13,587 nucleotides of DNA from Anaerolineaceae bacterium. Lineage in GTDB: Bacteria; Chloroflexota; Anaerolineae; Anaerolineales; Villigracilaceae. Position numbers and translations under genes: made by a program. Below, piece by piece: positions 1 through 6,748 of this stretch (positions within the stretch are counted from its first letter, which is position 1; each line of letters opens with the position of its first letter). The DNA lies in NCBI GenBank assembly GCA_009885445.1, contig VFKQ01000045.1, positions 1 to 13,587 of the forward strand, given 5' to 3'. Under the pieces are notes generated by a model. That model was not told where the DNA came from. It ran no database searches and saw nothing but the letters and a program-made list of their open reading frames with translations.

Positions 1-4
1 AACC

Positions 5-39
5 AAAAAACGGACGCTGTCTCGCGACAGCGTCCGTTT
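5..39 (-). terminator. Intrinsic terminator of the dsbA-like gene
   Basis: A perfect inverted repeat (arms 8-21 and 26-39, 14 bp, tetraloop 22-25) lies 18 bases past the stop codon of the minus-strand thioredoxin-like gene. Read on the minus strand, the GC-rich stem is followed by a run of T (10 to 5), the classic Rho-independent layout. On the plus strand the stem is followed by TTTCGTTTT, so it may also stop transcription coming from the left. Confidence 0.88.
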
Positions 40-57
40 CGTTTTAAGTTTTACGCG

Positions 58-798
58 TTACTGCGGCGGTGCCGCGGCGATCTCGGCCAGCGCGGCTTCG
101 ATCTCGGTGCGGAAGGCCGAGATGCCCTGCGCGCCTTCGATTCTGCGCGTCTTGAGCACACCGTTGACTCTGTAAGTGATGATGAAGGTGGGCGTGGCTT
201 CCACGCCAGCGGTCACGCCGGCCTTGGCTTCGTCCGCGATGCGCGAGCCGTATTTGTTGCCAAGCAGGCAGGAGCTGAAGGCGTCTGTGTCCAGGTTGAG
301 TCTGTTAGCAAAGGCGTTTAACTTCTTGGTGGAGTAGGAGCCGACATTTTCGCCGAGCTGATTGGCAAACAGGTAGTCGTGATACTCCCAAAACTTGCCC
401 TGGTCACCGGCGCAATAGGCGGCCTCTGCCGCCTGCCCAGACTCAGGCCCAATGAACGAACCGAGCGAGCTATACACAAAACGCACCGTGCCGGTGACTA
501 CATAAGCCTGCATCAGTTGCTCTTCGGTATCCTGCCAGAAGCGGCGGCAAAATGGACACTGAAAATCGGAATACTCGGTGATGGTGATGGGCGCGTCGGC
601 CTTGCCCACGGCGTTAAAGTCCACATCGGTGCGCACATAAGGCGTCACATTTGTCACCTGCACCGGGCGGAAGAACAGGAACCCGATACCTAGAGCCACC
701 AGCGCCAATCCGCCCCACACAATAATGCGGTTACGCATTTGCGCGCGGGCGTGCCGGGCGCGCATCATTTCTCTCTTGCTCATACCTTGATTGTTCAT
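58..798 (-). CDS. Membrane-anchored DsbA-family thioredoxin-fold protein
   Basis: A thiol-disulfide oxidoreductase of the DsbA / Thioredoxin_4 type, 246 aa, probably acting outside the cytoplasmic membrane on exported proteins. A positively charged N-terminus (about 1-24, many Arg) is followed by one hydrophobic segment at about 25-43, which fits a signal anchor with the catalytic domain outside. The catalytic CPFC motif is at 81-84 in the context YSDFQCPFC, and the cis-proline loop is ATPTF (201-205). Two further cysteines (C130, C177) sit where many members of this subfamily have a second Cys pair. The start is supported by AAGGAG at 809-814 on the minus strand, about 10 nt upstream of ATG. 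It is the last gene before a strong terminator and seems to have its own promoter. No dedicated DsbB or VKOR partner is visible. It could act as oxidase, reductase or isomerase; the sequence does not decide. Confidence 0.93.
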   Translation of the reverse strand: MNNQGMSKREMMRARHARAQMRNRIIVWGGLALVALGIGFLFFRPVQVTNVTPYVRTDVDFNAVGKADAPITITEYSDFQCPFCRRFWQDTEEQLMQAYVVTGTVRFVYSSLGSFIGPESGQAAEAAYCAGDQGKFWEYHDYLFANQLGENVGSYSTKKLNAFANRLNLDTDAFSSCLLGNKYGSRIADEAKAGVTAGVEATPTFIITYRVNGVLKTRRIEGAQGISAFRTEIEAALAEIAAAPPQ

Positions 799-833
799 TG
801 ATTTCTAACTCCTTGAATTAAATGGGGGGCGGC

Positions 834-862
834 ATTGTGCCACGTTCAAATTGATTTGTCCA
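834..862 (-). promoter_or_regulatory. Putative sigma70-type promoter of the dsbA-like gene
   Basis: On the minus strand TGGACA (857-862, 5 of 6 matches to TTGACA) and CACAAT (834-839, 4 of 6 matches to TATAAT) are separated by exactly 17 bases. This would start transcription roughly 30 bases before the ATG at 798. The -35 hexamer lies inside the arm of the palindrome at 856-898. Assigned from sequence match only. Confidence 0.4.
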
Positions 863-898
863 GTAGGGACGGGTCTGGGACCCGCCTCTACTGGACAA
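856..898. repeat. 43-bp near-perfect palindrome spanning the lipase stop codon
   Basis: The outer arms TTGTCCAGTAG (856-866) and CTACTGGACAA (888-898) are exact reverse complements. The inner bases continue pairing (870-875 with 879-884) around a 3-base loop, with one mismatch. The right arm contains the last codons and the TAG stop (888-890) of the alpha/beta hydrolase gene; the left arm carries a possible -35 box for the next gene. No T-run follows on the minus strand, so it is not a standard intrinsic terminator. It resembles short REP-like palindromes dispersed in many genomes, and may protect the mRNA 3' end. Confidence 0.75.
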
Positions 899-1727
899 CC
901 TGCGCATCCAGCCAGGCGATGTAATCTTTTAACACCTGCGCCTGCTCCGGCTCATTATGGATTTCGTGATACAGGCCCTCATAACGTTTGACGGTGACCA
1001 GCGCCGACGGGACGAGGCTCGCAAACTTTTCGCTTCCGCGCGGGAAGGTAATCGGGTCGGCGGACCCATAGGCGATCAACAACGGGACGGGAAATTGCGC
1101 CGCGCGCGCGAAGGCCCGCTCAGTGGCTTGCAGGCCCGCCTTGCCAAGACCTGTTGTCAGGCAGTCATGCCCGAGCGGGTCGGCGTTGTAGGCTGCCACC
1201 ACGCGCGGGTCGCGGCTGAGATGCTCTGTTAAGAGTCCGCTACGCAGGGTGACGGTGGGCGCCAGCGAGCCTAAGACCTTGACCAACAGCACTTTTGCCT
1301 TTTGTTCGTGGATGGCGCTCATCAATCCTGCCGAGGAGGAAATCACACCGCGCGCGTTGGTACGATTGGAGAGTGAGTACGTCAACGCCAGCAGGCCGCC
1401 CATACTGTGCCCATATAAAAACACCGGCGCAGACGGGAATCGTTTTTGTGTTTCCAGCAGGAAGGCTTCAATATCGTTGTAGAAAGCATCCAGCGAGGGA
1501 GTGTGTCCACGCGCGCCGCCGGATTTTCCGTGGCCGCGCAAGTCGAATCCCAGCAGGGCATAGCCCGCGGCATTGAAGGCCGCGCCCACATGCTCATAGC
1601 GGCCAATGTGGTCGCCGAGTCCGTGCACGAAACAAATTGCCCCTTTTACATTTCCATCCGGGAACCAACCGCGGGCGAACATGTCCAGCCCGTCGAAAGA
1701 TTTCCATGTCCATTCAGTGCTTTTCAT
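888..1727 (-). CDS. Alpha/beta hydrolase, monoacylglycerol lipase-like
   Basis: A serine hydrolase of the Hydrolase_4 / lysophospholipase group, 279 aa from the chosen start, expected to cleave acyl esters such as monoacylglycerols or lysophospholipids. The N-terminal HGLGDHIGRY motif (about 35-44) supplies the oxyanion region. The nucleophile elbow GHSMGG places Ser108. The acid is Asp224 (YGSADPI) and the base His254 (GLYHEIHNE), so the triad is complete. A cap region lies at about 130-205. No signal peptide or membrane segment is seen, so it is probably cytosolic. The reading frame is open to an upstream TTG at 1745, but ATG at 1727 is preceded by GGAGGT four bases upstream and fits the family N-terminus better. 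It stands alone with 62 nt before it and its stop codon lies within a palindrome. The exact substrate cannot be told. Confidence 0.9.
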   Translation of the reverse strand: MKSTEWTWKSFDGLDMFARGWFPDGNVKGAICFVHGLGDHIGRYEHVGAAFNAAGYALLGFDLRGHGKSGGARGHTPSLDAFYNDIEAFLLETQKRFPSAPVFLYGHSMGGLLALTYSLSNRTNARGVISSSAGLMSAIHEQKAKVLLVKVLGSLAPTVTLRSGLLTEHLSRDPRVVAAYNADPLGHDCLTTGLGKAGLQATERAFARAAQFPVPLLIAYGSADPITFPRGSEKFASLVPSALVTVKRYEGLYHEIHNEPEQAQVLKDYIAWLDAQVVQ

Positions 1728-1753
1728 TTTGACCTCCAATTCCAAATCACGGA

Positions 1754-1783
1754 TAAAATATTAAGCGGAATGCCATCCCGCTT
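1754..1783 (-). terminator. Weak hairpin after the V4R operon
   Basis: Seven bases past the second V4R stop, arms AAGCGG (1763-1768) and CCGCTT (1778-1783) form a short stem that extends by two pairs past one mismatch. On the minus strand it is followed by AATATTTTAT. This could be a weak intrinsic terminator separating the V4R operon from the lipase gene. Confidence 0.35.
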
Positions 1784-1789
1784 CACCTA

Positions 1790-2392
1790 TCAACCAATCA
1801 CAATCTTGAATTCACATTGACGCGCGCCCTGCGCGCGACAAGTTGTTTCAATCACGTCGAATTCGCGCGAGTCGGCCCAGCGCAGGCTCTCGCGCACCAG
1901 CCCGAGGGTCACCCAGCAGATCGGCTCGTCGGTATGCTCGCCCGCAGTGCAGGGACTGGTATGGTCCACCAACAGAAAGTCGCGGTCCAGCGTGTGCGCG
2001 CTAATATCGCCGGCATTGCTTGAAAGCAATCGCGCGACCACATTCAATGCCGTGCGACAACGCGCAGAAGCTGGCAGTAAACGCGCAAAAGCCATTTGCA
2101 ATTTAAGCGCAAAAGGCGCCTCGGCAATCAAGCGCGGCCACCATTGCGCGCCGATGCGCAGGAAAATGCCGCGCGCGCCACGCCCATAATACAAACGCAT
2201 GGCCCTCTGCAAAGAGGCGTACGCCCGACCCGCCGCCAGCGCGTCCATGGCGCGGGCCGCTGAAAGGTCCGCTTGGATCGGCGGCAGGTTTGACTTCTCG
2301 AGCACGGCGAACAGATTGTCATTCCCCACTTGTGCAGAAACGGTCTCCACAAAACTGCGCAAGGCTTGCGGCGGAAAAAGAATCTCAGGCAT
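1790..2392 (-). CDS. V4R (4-vinyl reductase) domain protein, second tandem copy
   Basis: 200 aa, containing a C-terminal V4R domain, a small ligand-binding fold shared by BchJ-type proteins and archaeal and bacterial transcriptional regulators. The N-terminal helical part carries YYGRGARGIFLRIG (68-81), matching YGRGGRGMLQRIG in the upstream paralogue. The V4R signature is at about 142-198: C148, C159, then E182, C185 and C193 in IETTCRAQGARQCEF. Compared with its neighbour it lacks the second Cys of a CxxC pair (CTAG instead of CAIC). The ATG at 2392 overlaps the upstream gene by 8 bp. The frame is open further upstream to a TTG at 2455, but alignment with the paralogue favours 2392, which has only a weak ribosome site, so translational coupling is likely. 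There is no sign of bacteriochlorophyll genes, so the family name should not be read as a function. Probable role: ligand sensing or scaffolding. Confidence 0.85.
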   Translation of the reverse strand: MPEILFPPQALRSFVETVSAQVGNDNLFAVLEKSNLPPIQADLSAARAMDALAAGRAYASLQRAMRLYYGRGARGIFLRIGAQWWPRLIAEAPFALKLQMAFARLLPASARCRTALNVVARLLSSNAGDISAHTLDRDFLLVDHTSPCTAGEHTDEPICWVTLGLVRESLRWADSREFDVIETTCRAQGARQCEFKIVIG

Positions 2393-3005
2393 CCTGCATT
2401 TTCCCAACTTCAAAGCGGCAGTATTCATCGCCCTTCGCGAGGCAATGCGTTTCAATAATTTCGTACGTGTGACCAGTGGCCCAACGCACGGCCTCGCTCA
2501 ACGAGCCGACGTACAAATGACACAACGGGTCGGCGCTGGTGCGTCCATGACAAATGGCGCAGGTGGATTCGAAATATGCAATGTGCTCGCCCGAGTCTTC
2601 CACCCAGGCCTGCACCTGCGGGTTGCTTTTTTTCAACGCGCCGGCCACACTATTTAAAATAAATTTCACGCGCTGTTTTTCTGGCAGAAGTTTAAGCGCC
2701 ACACCGGCCAACCCGAGCAGGGCCGATTGTTCGCGCACACCATATTGAAACGAAGCGCGCCCAATGCGTTGCAACATGCCGCGTCCGCCGCGTCCATAAA
2801 ATTCTTCAATGGCCGCATTCAGGCGCGCATATTGCGAAGCGCTAATCGAAGGCTCGATATCATTGGGCGGCAGATGGCCCACAAACTGCTCCAGATTGCT
2901 GGCGCGCAACACGGCGTTGAGTCCGTTTTCGCCGAGCACCTCCTGCGACGAAACCAGCGCCTGGCGCACCAATGCGTTGACGATCATCATATCTTCGCGA
3001 GCCAT
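2385..3005 (-). CDS. V4R (4-vinyl reductase) domain protein, first tandem copy
   Basis: 206 aa from ATG 3005, which has a strong AAAGGAGG eight bases long ending 5 nt upstream. The frame extends to a GTG at 3053, but that would overlap the acetyltransferase gene by 47 bp. N-terminal region (1-125): helical, with YGRGGRGMLQRIG (70-82). C-terminal V4R domain (about 140-201): C149 and C152 (CAIC), C162, then E186, C188 and C196 in IETHCLAKGDEYCRF. Five cysteines in this arrangement could hold a metal or take part in ligand binding. It starts 1 nt after the acetyltransferase stop and overlaps the second V4R gene, so the two products are co-translated and may form a hetero-oligomer. It is clearly paralogous to the next gene, with the same length and motifs but diverged sequence, suggesting an old duplication. 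Function unknown. Confidence 0.87.
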   Translation of the reverse strand: MAREDMMIVNALVRQALVSSQEVLGENGLNAVLRASNLEQFVGHLPPNDIEPSISASQYARLNAAIEEFYGRGGRGMLQRIGRASFQYGVREQSALLGLAGVALKLLPEKQRVKFILNSVAGALKKSNPQVQAWVEDSGEHIAYFESTCAICHGRTSADPLCHLYVGSLSEAVRWATGHTYEIIETHCLAKGDEYCRFEVGKMQDA

Positions 3006-3006
3006 G

Positions 3007-3870
3007 TCAGCCTCCTTTAATTTCGTTTGTAAAAACAGAAAGTTCTTCGCCACTGCGAATGAAACCCAGACGCCGATACAATTTCAGCGACGCGTCATTG
3101 TCGGCCTGCGTGTTCACCGTCAGACGAAAAATATTTGCCGCGCGCGTAAAGCGGATTAAGTCTGCGACCAGCGCCGCGCCGAGTCCACGCCCCTGCGCCT
3201 CTTTCCGCACTGCGAGGCGGGCCAGGTGACCCCGAGCCGAGTCGCCGCTCGAAAGTTGATAGGCCAGCATTTGTCCGTTCGCATCGCGCAGGACGGTGGC
3301 GTAAATTTTTTGTGTGCAGGCGCGACGCAACGTGTCGGGCGAGTATTGCCAAAGCAAGGGGAAGGCGTCTGCATCTACTGCGGCGGCTTCGGGTAAATCA
3401 TCATCGGTCAGTGGCGTAATGCGCAAACCGGATGGCAGGGCTAGCGGCAGGGTGGCCGCGCCACTGCGCTCCAACAAAACAACAGACTGGCTGTGCGCGA
3501 AACCGCTGTTGATTAAATATTTTTGAAACCAGAGTTGAGTCACAATCGCGCCGACGATTGCGCCGCCGTCGCCCGTCAGCGATTCGTGCGCGGCAGACCA
3601 TAATGTGTCCCAGGCATTTTGCTCGGGCAGGGAGCCATGCGAAACGAAGAGGCGCATCCAGGCCACGCCAACGGGGTCAGCGGGACAGGCCAGCGCGGCG
3701 ACGATGCGTCCGCTTTGTTCGAGCACCCAGAAGTGCGGTGAACCCAGCCAGTCGAGCGGAGCGCGCCAGTCGAGGTGACGGTGTGCGCGCGGCTCAAAAA
3801 ACAACAGGCTCGAAAGAGCCTGATGGTCGTGCAAGTCTGCGGTGCGCACGCGTTGTTGGGTGGCGATCAT
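3007..3870 (-). CDS. GNAT family N-acetyltransferase
   Basis: 287 aa acetyl-CoA-dependent N-acyltransferase. The C-terminal half (about 148-287) is a typical GNAT domain: beta strand ARLAV (217-221), the pyrophosphate-binding motif RKEAQGRGLGAAL (222-233, Q/RxxGxG), and the motif NTQADNDASLKLYRRLGF (253-270) common in enzymes acetylating N-termini or small amines. The N-terminal half (about 7-135) also reads like a degenerate GNAT fold (WVLEQSGRIVAALAC, WFQKYLINSGF) without the CoA loop, as in double-GNAT proteins. Its ATG shares ATGA with the stop of the TPR gene, and its stop is 1 nt before the first V4R gene, so it belongs to this operon. The acceptor substrate is unknown; candidates are an operon protein or an unrelated small molecule. 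Confidence 0.88.
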   Translation of the reverse strand: MIATQQRVRTADLHDHQALSSLLFFEPRAHRHLDWRAPLDWLGSPHFWVLEQSGRIVAALACPADPVGVAWMRLFVSHGSLPEQNAWDTLWSAAHESLTGDGGAIVGAIVTQLWFQKYLINSGFAHSQSVVLLERSGAATLPLALPSGLRITPLTDDDLPEAAAVDADAFPLLWQYSPDTLRRACTQKIYATVLRDANGQMLAYQLSSGDSARGHLARLAVRKEAQGRGLGAALVADLIRFTRAANIFRLTVNTQADNDASLKLYRRLGFIRSGEELSVFTNEIKGG

Positions 3871-4388
3871 GAAATAAAGCGCAAAAGGAATCTGGTGAAA
3901 CGTTGAAGCGGGCTGGGGTTTTGAGCCGCGCCGAGCGAGCCAAGCATTTCGATGCCCGCAGTGTTAAATTGTCCCTGCTTGAGGCGGATGCCGGCAATGG
4001 ATTTCAGCGTCAGCGATTGCATGTCGCCTTGTCCGCTTTCGCCAAAAAACCTTGCGGCCTGCTCGTAGAGGGCAATGGCCTCGGCGTATTTTTTCAAGTC
4101 TTCGAGCGCGGCGCCCTGGTTGCCGAGGGCCATGGCCTGACGGGCCTTGTCGCCTGCGCTGGCGAAGACCAGCTCGGTGCCGCGCGCGGCTTCGAGGGCT
4201 TCGCGCGGCTGTTTGTTTTTGAGCAGGGCCACGCTCAGGTTGTTATCCATCTCTGCGGCGAGCAACCCGCTACGGCCGAGGGTAAAGAGGCGCGAGGCCT
4301 GTCGAAAGGCCTCGGCGGCTTCGGCGTAGCGTCCCGCAGTGAAGTCGCGCTTTCCATCTGCTTGGTATTCGTGTGCTTCTTTGGGCAT
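3867..4388 (-). CDS. Tetratricopeptide repeat (TPR) protein
   Basis: 173 aa helical-repeat protein, probably a cytosolic protein-protein adaptor. Four TPR-like helix pairs can be seen at about 5-38 (YAEAAEAFRQASRLF), 45-79 (with PREALEAARGTELVF), 84-117 (YAEAIALYEQAARFF) and 123-156 (FNTAGIEMLGSL). The A/G-x-Y-x-E-A pattern is clearest in the first and third. The C-terminal end RFTRFLLRFIS (163-173) is short, basic and hydrophobic. There is no signal peptide. It begins 5 nt after the HTH regulator stop with no clear Shine-Dalgarno sequence, implying coupled translation, and its stop overlaps the acetyltransferase start. Context suggests it bridges members of the HTH/GNAT/V4R module, but no partner can be named. 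Confidence 0.8.
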   Translation of the reverse strand: MPKEAHEYQADGKRDFTAGRYAEAAEAFRQASRLFTLGRSGLLAAEMDNNLSVALLKNKQPREALEAARGTELVFASAGDKARQAMALGNQGAALEDLKKYAEAIALYEQAARFFGESGQGDMQSLTLKSIAGIRLKQGQFNTAGIEMLGSLGAAQNPSPLQRFTRFLLRFIS

Positions 4389-4393
4389 GGGAT

Positions 4394-5071
4394 TTAGAAG
4401 GTGATGTCGAGCAGGCCTTCGGCCACCGAACGCAATTTTTCTGTGGACATGGCGCTCAGCTTGCTGGCCAATTGTAAATAAGGGATGTTCACCGGCTGGC
4501 TGGCAAAGGTGCGCAGTTCGGGCGGCAGTTTCATGAAGTCGTTAAAGGCCTTTTGTTCCATCATCCACTGCCCCACCGGGCCGTTGCGGTCGAACAGGTC
4601 TTCGATACGTGTGTTGAGCGCGCCCAGCAAAATCTCAAGCTCGGGCACCGACACGGGGCGCTCACCCAATTCGTAGGCTTTGATGCGAGCGCCGGTGACG
4701 CCTGTCTCATGTGACATGGCCCGCACGGACATGTTCACTTTTTCACGCTGTTGGCGGAGCAAGGCCCCAATAATGCGCTGGCGAATTTCGCGCAGGCGCG
4801 GCAGGTCGAGTGGTTCGGTGGGCGAGGCGTCGTCTGAGATGGCCTCGTTGCCCCAGAAATGATTGATGGGCAGTTTCAAATAGTAGACCAGCACTTCCAA
4901 CTCGGGCAGGGAGGGCGCACGACGTCCCTCTTCGTAGGCCTTGAGAATGGATTTGCTGATGCCAACTGAATCGGCGCACTCTTGCAATTTGCGCCGCGAG
5001 GCCAGGCGCGCGTCACGAATGAGGACGCCAAGTTTTTTTGTGCGAAGGTTGATTTGGGTGCGTGTGTCCAT
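4394..5071 (-). CDS. Double XRE-type helix-turn-helix transcriptional regulator
   Basis: 225 aa DNA-binding protein with two consecutive Cro/C1-type HTH domains. Domain 1 (about 14-74) contains LIRDARLASRRKLQECA followed by VGISKSILKAYEEGRRAPS; domain 2 (about 99-162) contains LLRQQREKVNMSVRAMS followed by TGVTGARIKAYELGERPVS. Both end in SLPELEVL/SVPELEIL, so the pair arose by internal duplication, and one polypeptide could read two half-sites. A C-terminal tail (163-225) of unknown function follows. It is the first gene of the HTH-TPR-GNAT-V4R-V4R operon and the likely autoregulator of that operon. A TATAAT box lies 20 bases upstream of the ATG. Known family function is sequence-specific DNA binding; the ligand or target is unknown. 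Confidence 0.87.
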   Translation of the reverse strand: MDTRTQINLRTKKLGVLIRDARLASRRKLQECADSVGISKSILKAYEEGRRAPSLPELEVLVYYLKLPINHFWGNEAISDDASPTEPLDLPRLREIRQRIIGALLRQQREKVNMSVRAMSHETGVTGARIKAYELGERPVSVPELEILLGALNTRIEDLFDRNGPVGQWMMEQKAFNDFMKLPPELRTFASQPVNIPYLQLASKLSAMSTEKLRSVAEGLLDITF

Positions 5072-5091
5072 GGTTATAAAATCCTGCGCAA

Positions 5092-5097
5092 ATTATA
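5092..5097 (-). promoter_or_regulatory. -10 box (TATAAT) of the HTH operon
   Basis: The minus strand carries an exact TATAAT at 5097-5092, 20 bases before the regulator ATG. The hexamer 17 bases further upstream (CAAGCA) is a poor -35 match, as expected if an activator assists the polymerase or if the promoter is weak. The HTH protein itself could bind here. Confidence 0.45.
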
Positions 5098-5155
5098 CCG
5101 CCGGTTAAGGCTGGTGCTTGGCGCCGCGTATAGTTTTCTCAAGGTAATTTTTTGC

Positions 5156-5173
5156 CACAGAGTTCACAGAGAA
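5156..5173. repeat. 9-nt tandem pair CACAGAGTT / CACAGAGAA
   Basis: Two nonamers lie head to tail, differing only in the last two bases. The unit length and CAC-A/G-A/G-AG pattern match the repeat between parA and parB at 12618-12671. Confidence 0.6.
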
Positions 5174-5217
5174 AACAAGAGAAAAATTCTAGCGACCCGA
5201 CACTTTCGAATCAAGTG

Positions 5218-5263
5218 GTGGTCGAGTAGCCCTGATGTACTCCGAAGGGCATATCGAGACCAC
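5218..5263. repeat. Interspersed hairpin element with GTGGTC/GACCAC ends
   Basis: The outer arms GTGGTC (5218-5223) and GACCAC (5258-5263) and the inner arms GCCCT (5229-5233) and AGGGC (5246-5250) are reverse complements, with asymmetric internal loops between and a 12-base terminal loop. Part of the mosaic between cpaF and the HTH operon. Confidence 0.6.
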
Positions 5264-5422
5264 ATTGATTAGCAATTTTGCACTTCGCTGGTCTCGACCA
5301 CGGCACTTGCGCTCGTGGCAAGTGTACGGCCCCTTTGGGAGAGCACCGCCACCCTTCGACAAGCTCAGGACATCGCTCGACCACCAGAGTGCTATTGGAA
5401 CAAACTTTCAGGTGGCTGGTGA

Positions 5423-6748
5423 TTAGCGTCGCGAGCGGCCGGAGACCATGCCGGCCAGATCTGCGCCAAACACTTCGGGGCCAAGTTTGATGCCGGCCGC
5501 TTCGAGGCGGGGCATGAAGCCTGGGCGGATGCCGGTGGGTTTAAGGTTGCCCAGCACCTTGCCGCCTTCGCCCATGCCGGTCTGCTCGAATTTAAAAACA
5601 TCAGTAAGGATGACTGTATCGCCTTCCATTCCGCCCACCTCGGTAATGGCCGTCACTTTACGCGTCCCGTCTTTCATGCGGGATTGTTGAACGATTAAAT
5701 CTACAGCCGAGGCAATCTGCTGGCGAACTACTTTTAGCGGCAAATCCATACCGGCCATTAAAACCAACGTTTCAAGGCGTGCGAGTGCGTCGCGTGGCGC
5801 ATTGGCATGTACAGTGGTCATTGAGCCATCATGGCCGGTGTTCATGGCCTGCAACATATCCAGCGCTTCGCCGCCGCGGCACTCCCCCACCACAATGCGG
5901 TCGGGTCGCATGCGCAGGCAGTTGCGCACCAGGTCGCGGATGGTGACTGCGCCGTGGCCCTCGGTGGAGGCGGTCTTTGTTTCGAGGCGCACCACATGTT
6001 CCTGTTGAAGTTGCAATTCGGCGGCGTCTTCGATGGTGACGATGCGCTCGTCTTCGGCAATGAACCCGGAGAGCACATTGAGCAATGTAGTCTTTCCGGA
6101 GCCGGTGCCGCCGGAGATGACAATGTTGAGTCGCGCCAGGACGCATGCGCGCAGGAACTCTGCCATGGTCTGGGTGATGGAGCCATAATCCACGAGGGCC
6201 TGGATGCTGAGCTTGTCTTTGCGAAATTTTCTAATGGTGATGGATGGACCGTCAATGGCGACGGGCGGCACCACGGCGTTGACTCGCGAACCGTCCGGCA
6301 GGCGCGCGTCGACGGTGGGGCTGTCGGCGTCTACACGGCGACCGAGCGGGAGGATGATCTTGTCGATGATGCGCAGGACATGTGCGTCATTTTCAAAGGT
6401 CATGGGCGTCTTGGTCAGTTGACCTTTCTTTTCGACGTAGATCATTTGCGGGCCGTTGACCATCACCTCGCTTACATCCGGGTCATCCAGCAGGGATTGA
6501 ATGGGACCATAGCCCAACACCTCGTCCAGCACGTCGCGGGTTAATTGTTGCTTCACCACCTCCGGCAGTTTGAGTTGGGAGCGCTCGTAGATTTCATTAA
6601 TATTCTGCGTGACAAATTCTATTTGTTTGGTAGAGGGCATCTCCTGACCTTCAAGCCCGCGTGAAAGATTCTCGATCAGGTACTTTTTGAACTTGAGCAT
6701 GTCTGCGGCAGTTAACCCAGCCCGGGAAGCGGTTTTGAGAAGGCTCAT
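5423..6748 (-). CDS. cpaF: CpaF/TadA-family secretion ATPase (type II/IV secretion)
   Basis: 441 aa cytoplasmic hexameric ATPase of the PulE-VirB11 superfamily, CpaF branch, which powers Tad/Flp pilus assembly and retraction or related secretion. N-terminal helical domain about 1-90; the GYGPIQSLLDDPDVSEVMVNG segment region (79-99) is typical of CpaF. Walker A GGTGSGKTT (213-221), Asp box TIEDAAEL (238-245), Walker B RIVVGECRGGEALDML (284-299) and His box MTTVHANAPRDALARLE (310-326) are all present, so it should be active. The C-terminal tail (about 385-441) is extended and ends in basic SGRSRR. The ATG shares ATGA with the stop of the small upstream gene. TadB/TadC, pilin and CpaE genes are absent from the window, and repeats follow directly, so it is an orphan locally. 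It may serve a machine encoded elsewhere. Confidence 0.94.
   Translation of the reverse strand: MSLLKTASRAGLTAADMLKFKKYLIENLSRGLEGQEMPSTKQIEFVTQNINEIYERSQLKLPEVVKQQLTRDVLDEVLGYGPIQSLLDDPDVSEVMVNGPQMIYVEKKGQLTKTPMTFENDAHVLRIIDKIILPLGRRVDADSPTVDARLPDGSRVNAVVPPVAIDGPSITIRKFRKDKLSIQALVDYGSITQTMAEFLRACVLARLNIVISGGTGSGKTTLLNVLSGFIAEDERIVTIEDAAELQLQQEHVVRLETKTASTEGHGAVTIRDLVRNCLRMRPDRIVVGECRGGEALDMLQAMNTGHDGSMTTVHANAPRDALARLETLVLMAGMDLPLKVVRQQIASAVDLIVQQSRMKDGTRKVTAITEVGGMEGDTVILTDVFKFEQTGMGEGGKVLGNLKPTGIRPGFMPRLEAAGIKLGPEVFGADLAGMVSGRSRR

Larger units (their letters stand above)
5141..5421. repeat. Gene-free mosaic of short interspersed repeats
   Basis: No credible gene is found between the regulator start and the cpaF stop. 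The stretch is filled by short repeat fragments: a 9-nt tandem (5156-5173), a GTGGTC/GACCAC hairpin (5218-5263), another TGGTC/GACCA hairpin (5289-5300), a CACTTGC/GCAAGTG hairpin (5304-5324), and a CCCTTCGACAAGCTCAGGAC element (5352-5371) followed by CGACCACC (5378-5385). The last is of a type I recognise from many bacterial genomes. It separates the cpaF operon from the HTH operon and shows no clear T-run terminator. Confidence 0.6.

Noticed and set aside
1728..1745. TTG at 1745 as start of the lipase
   Set aside because: The first six codons would cover the GGAGGT ribosome site of the ATG at 1727.
3892..3905. GGTGAAACG as a possible parS half-site near the parAB window
   Set aside because: It is not palindromic (the TGTTTCAC half is missing) and lies in coding sequence far from parAB.
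5141..5421. CRISPR-like array in the repeat-rich gap
   Set aside because: Repeats are of different types and there is no regular repeat-spacer pattern and no cas gene.
4982..5426. Short plus-strand frames across the repeat mosaic
   Set aside because: They read through repeat fragments, overlap the regulator or cpaF ends, and show no protein-like composition.
5831..6544. A 237-codon plus-strand open frame opposite cpaF
   Set aside because: It lies wholly antisense to an intact cpaF with all motifs, has no ribosome site of note and no recognisable domain; a by-product of GC-rich codon use.
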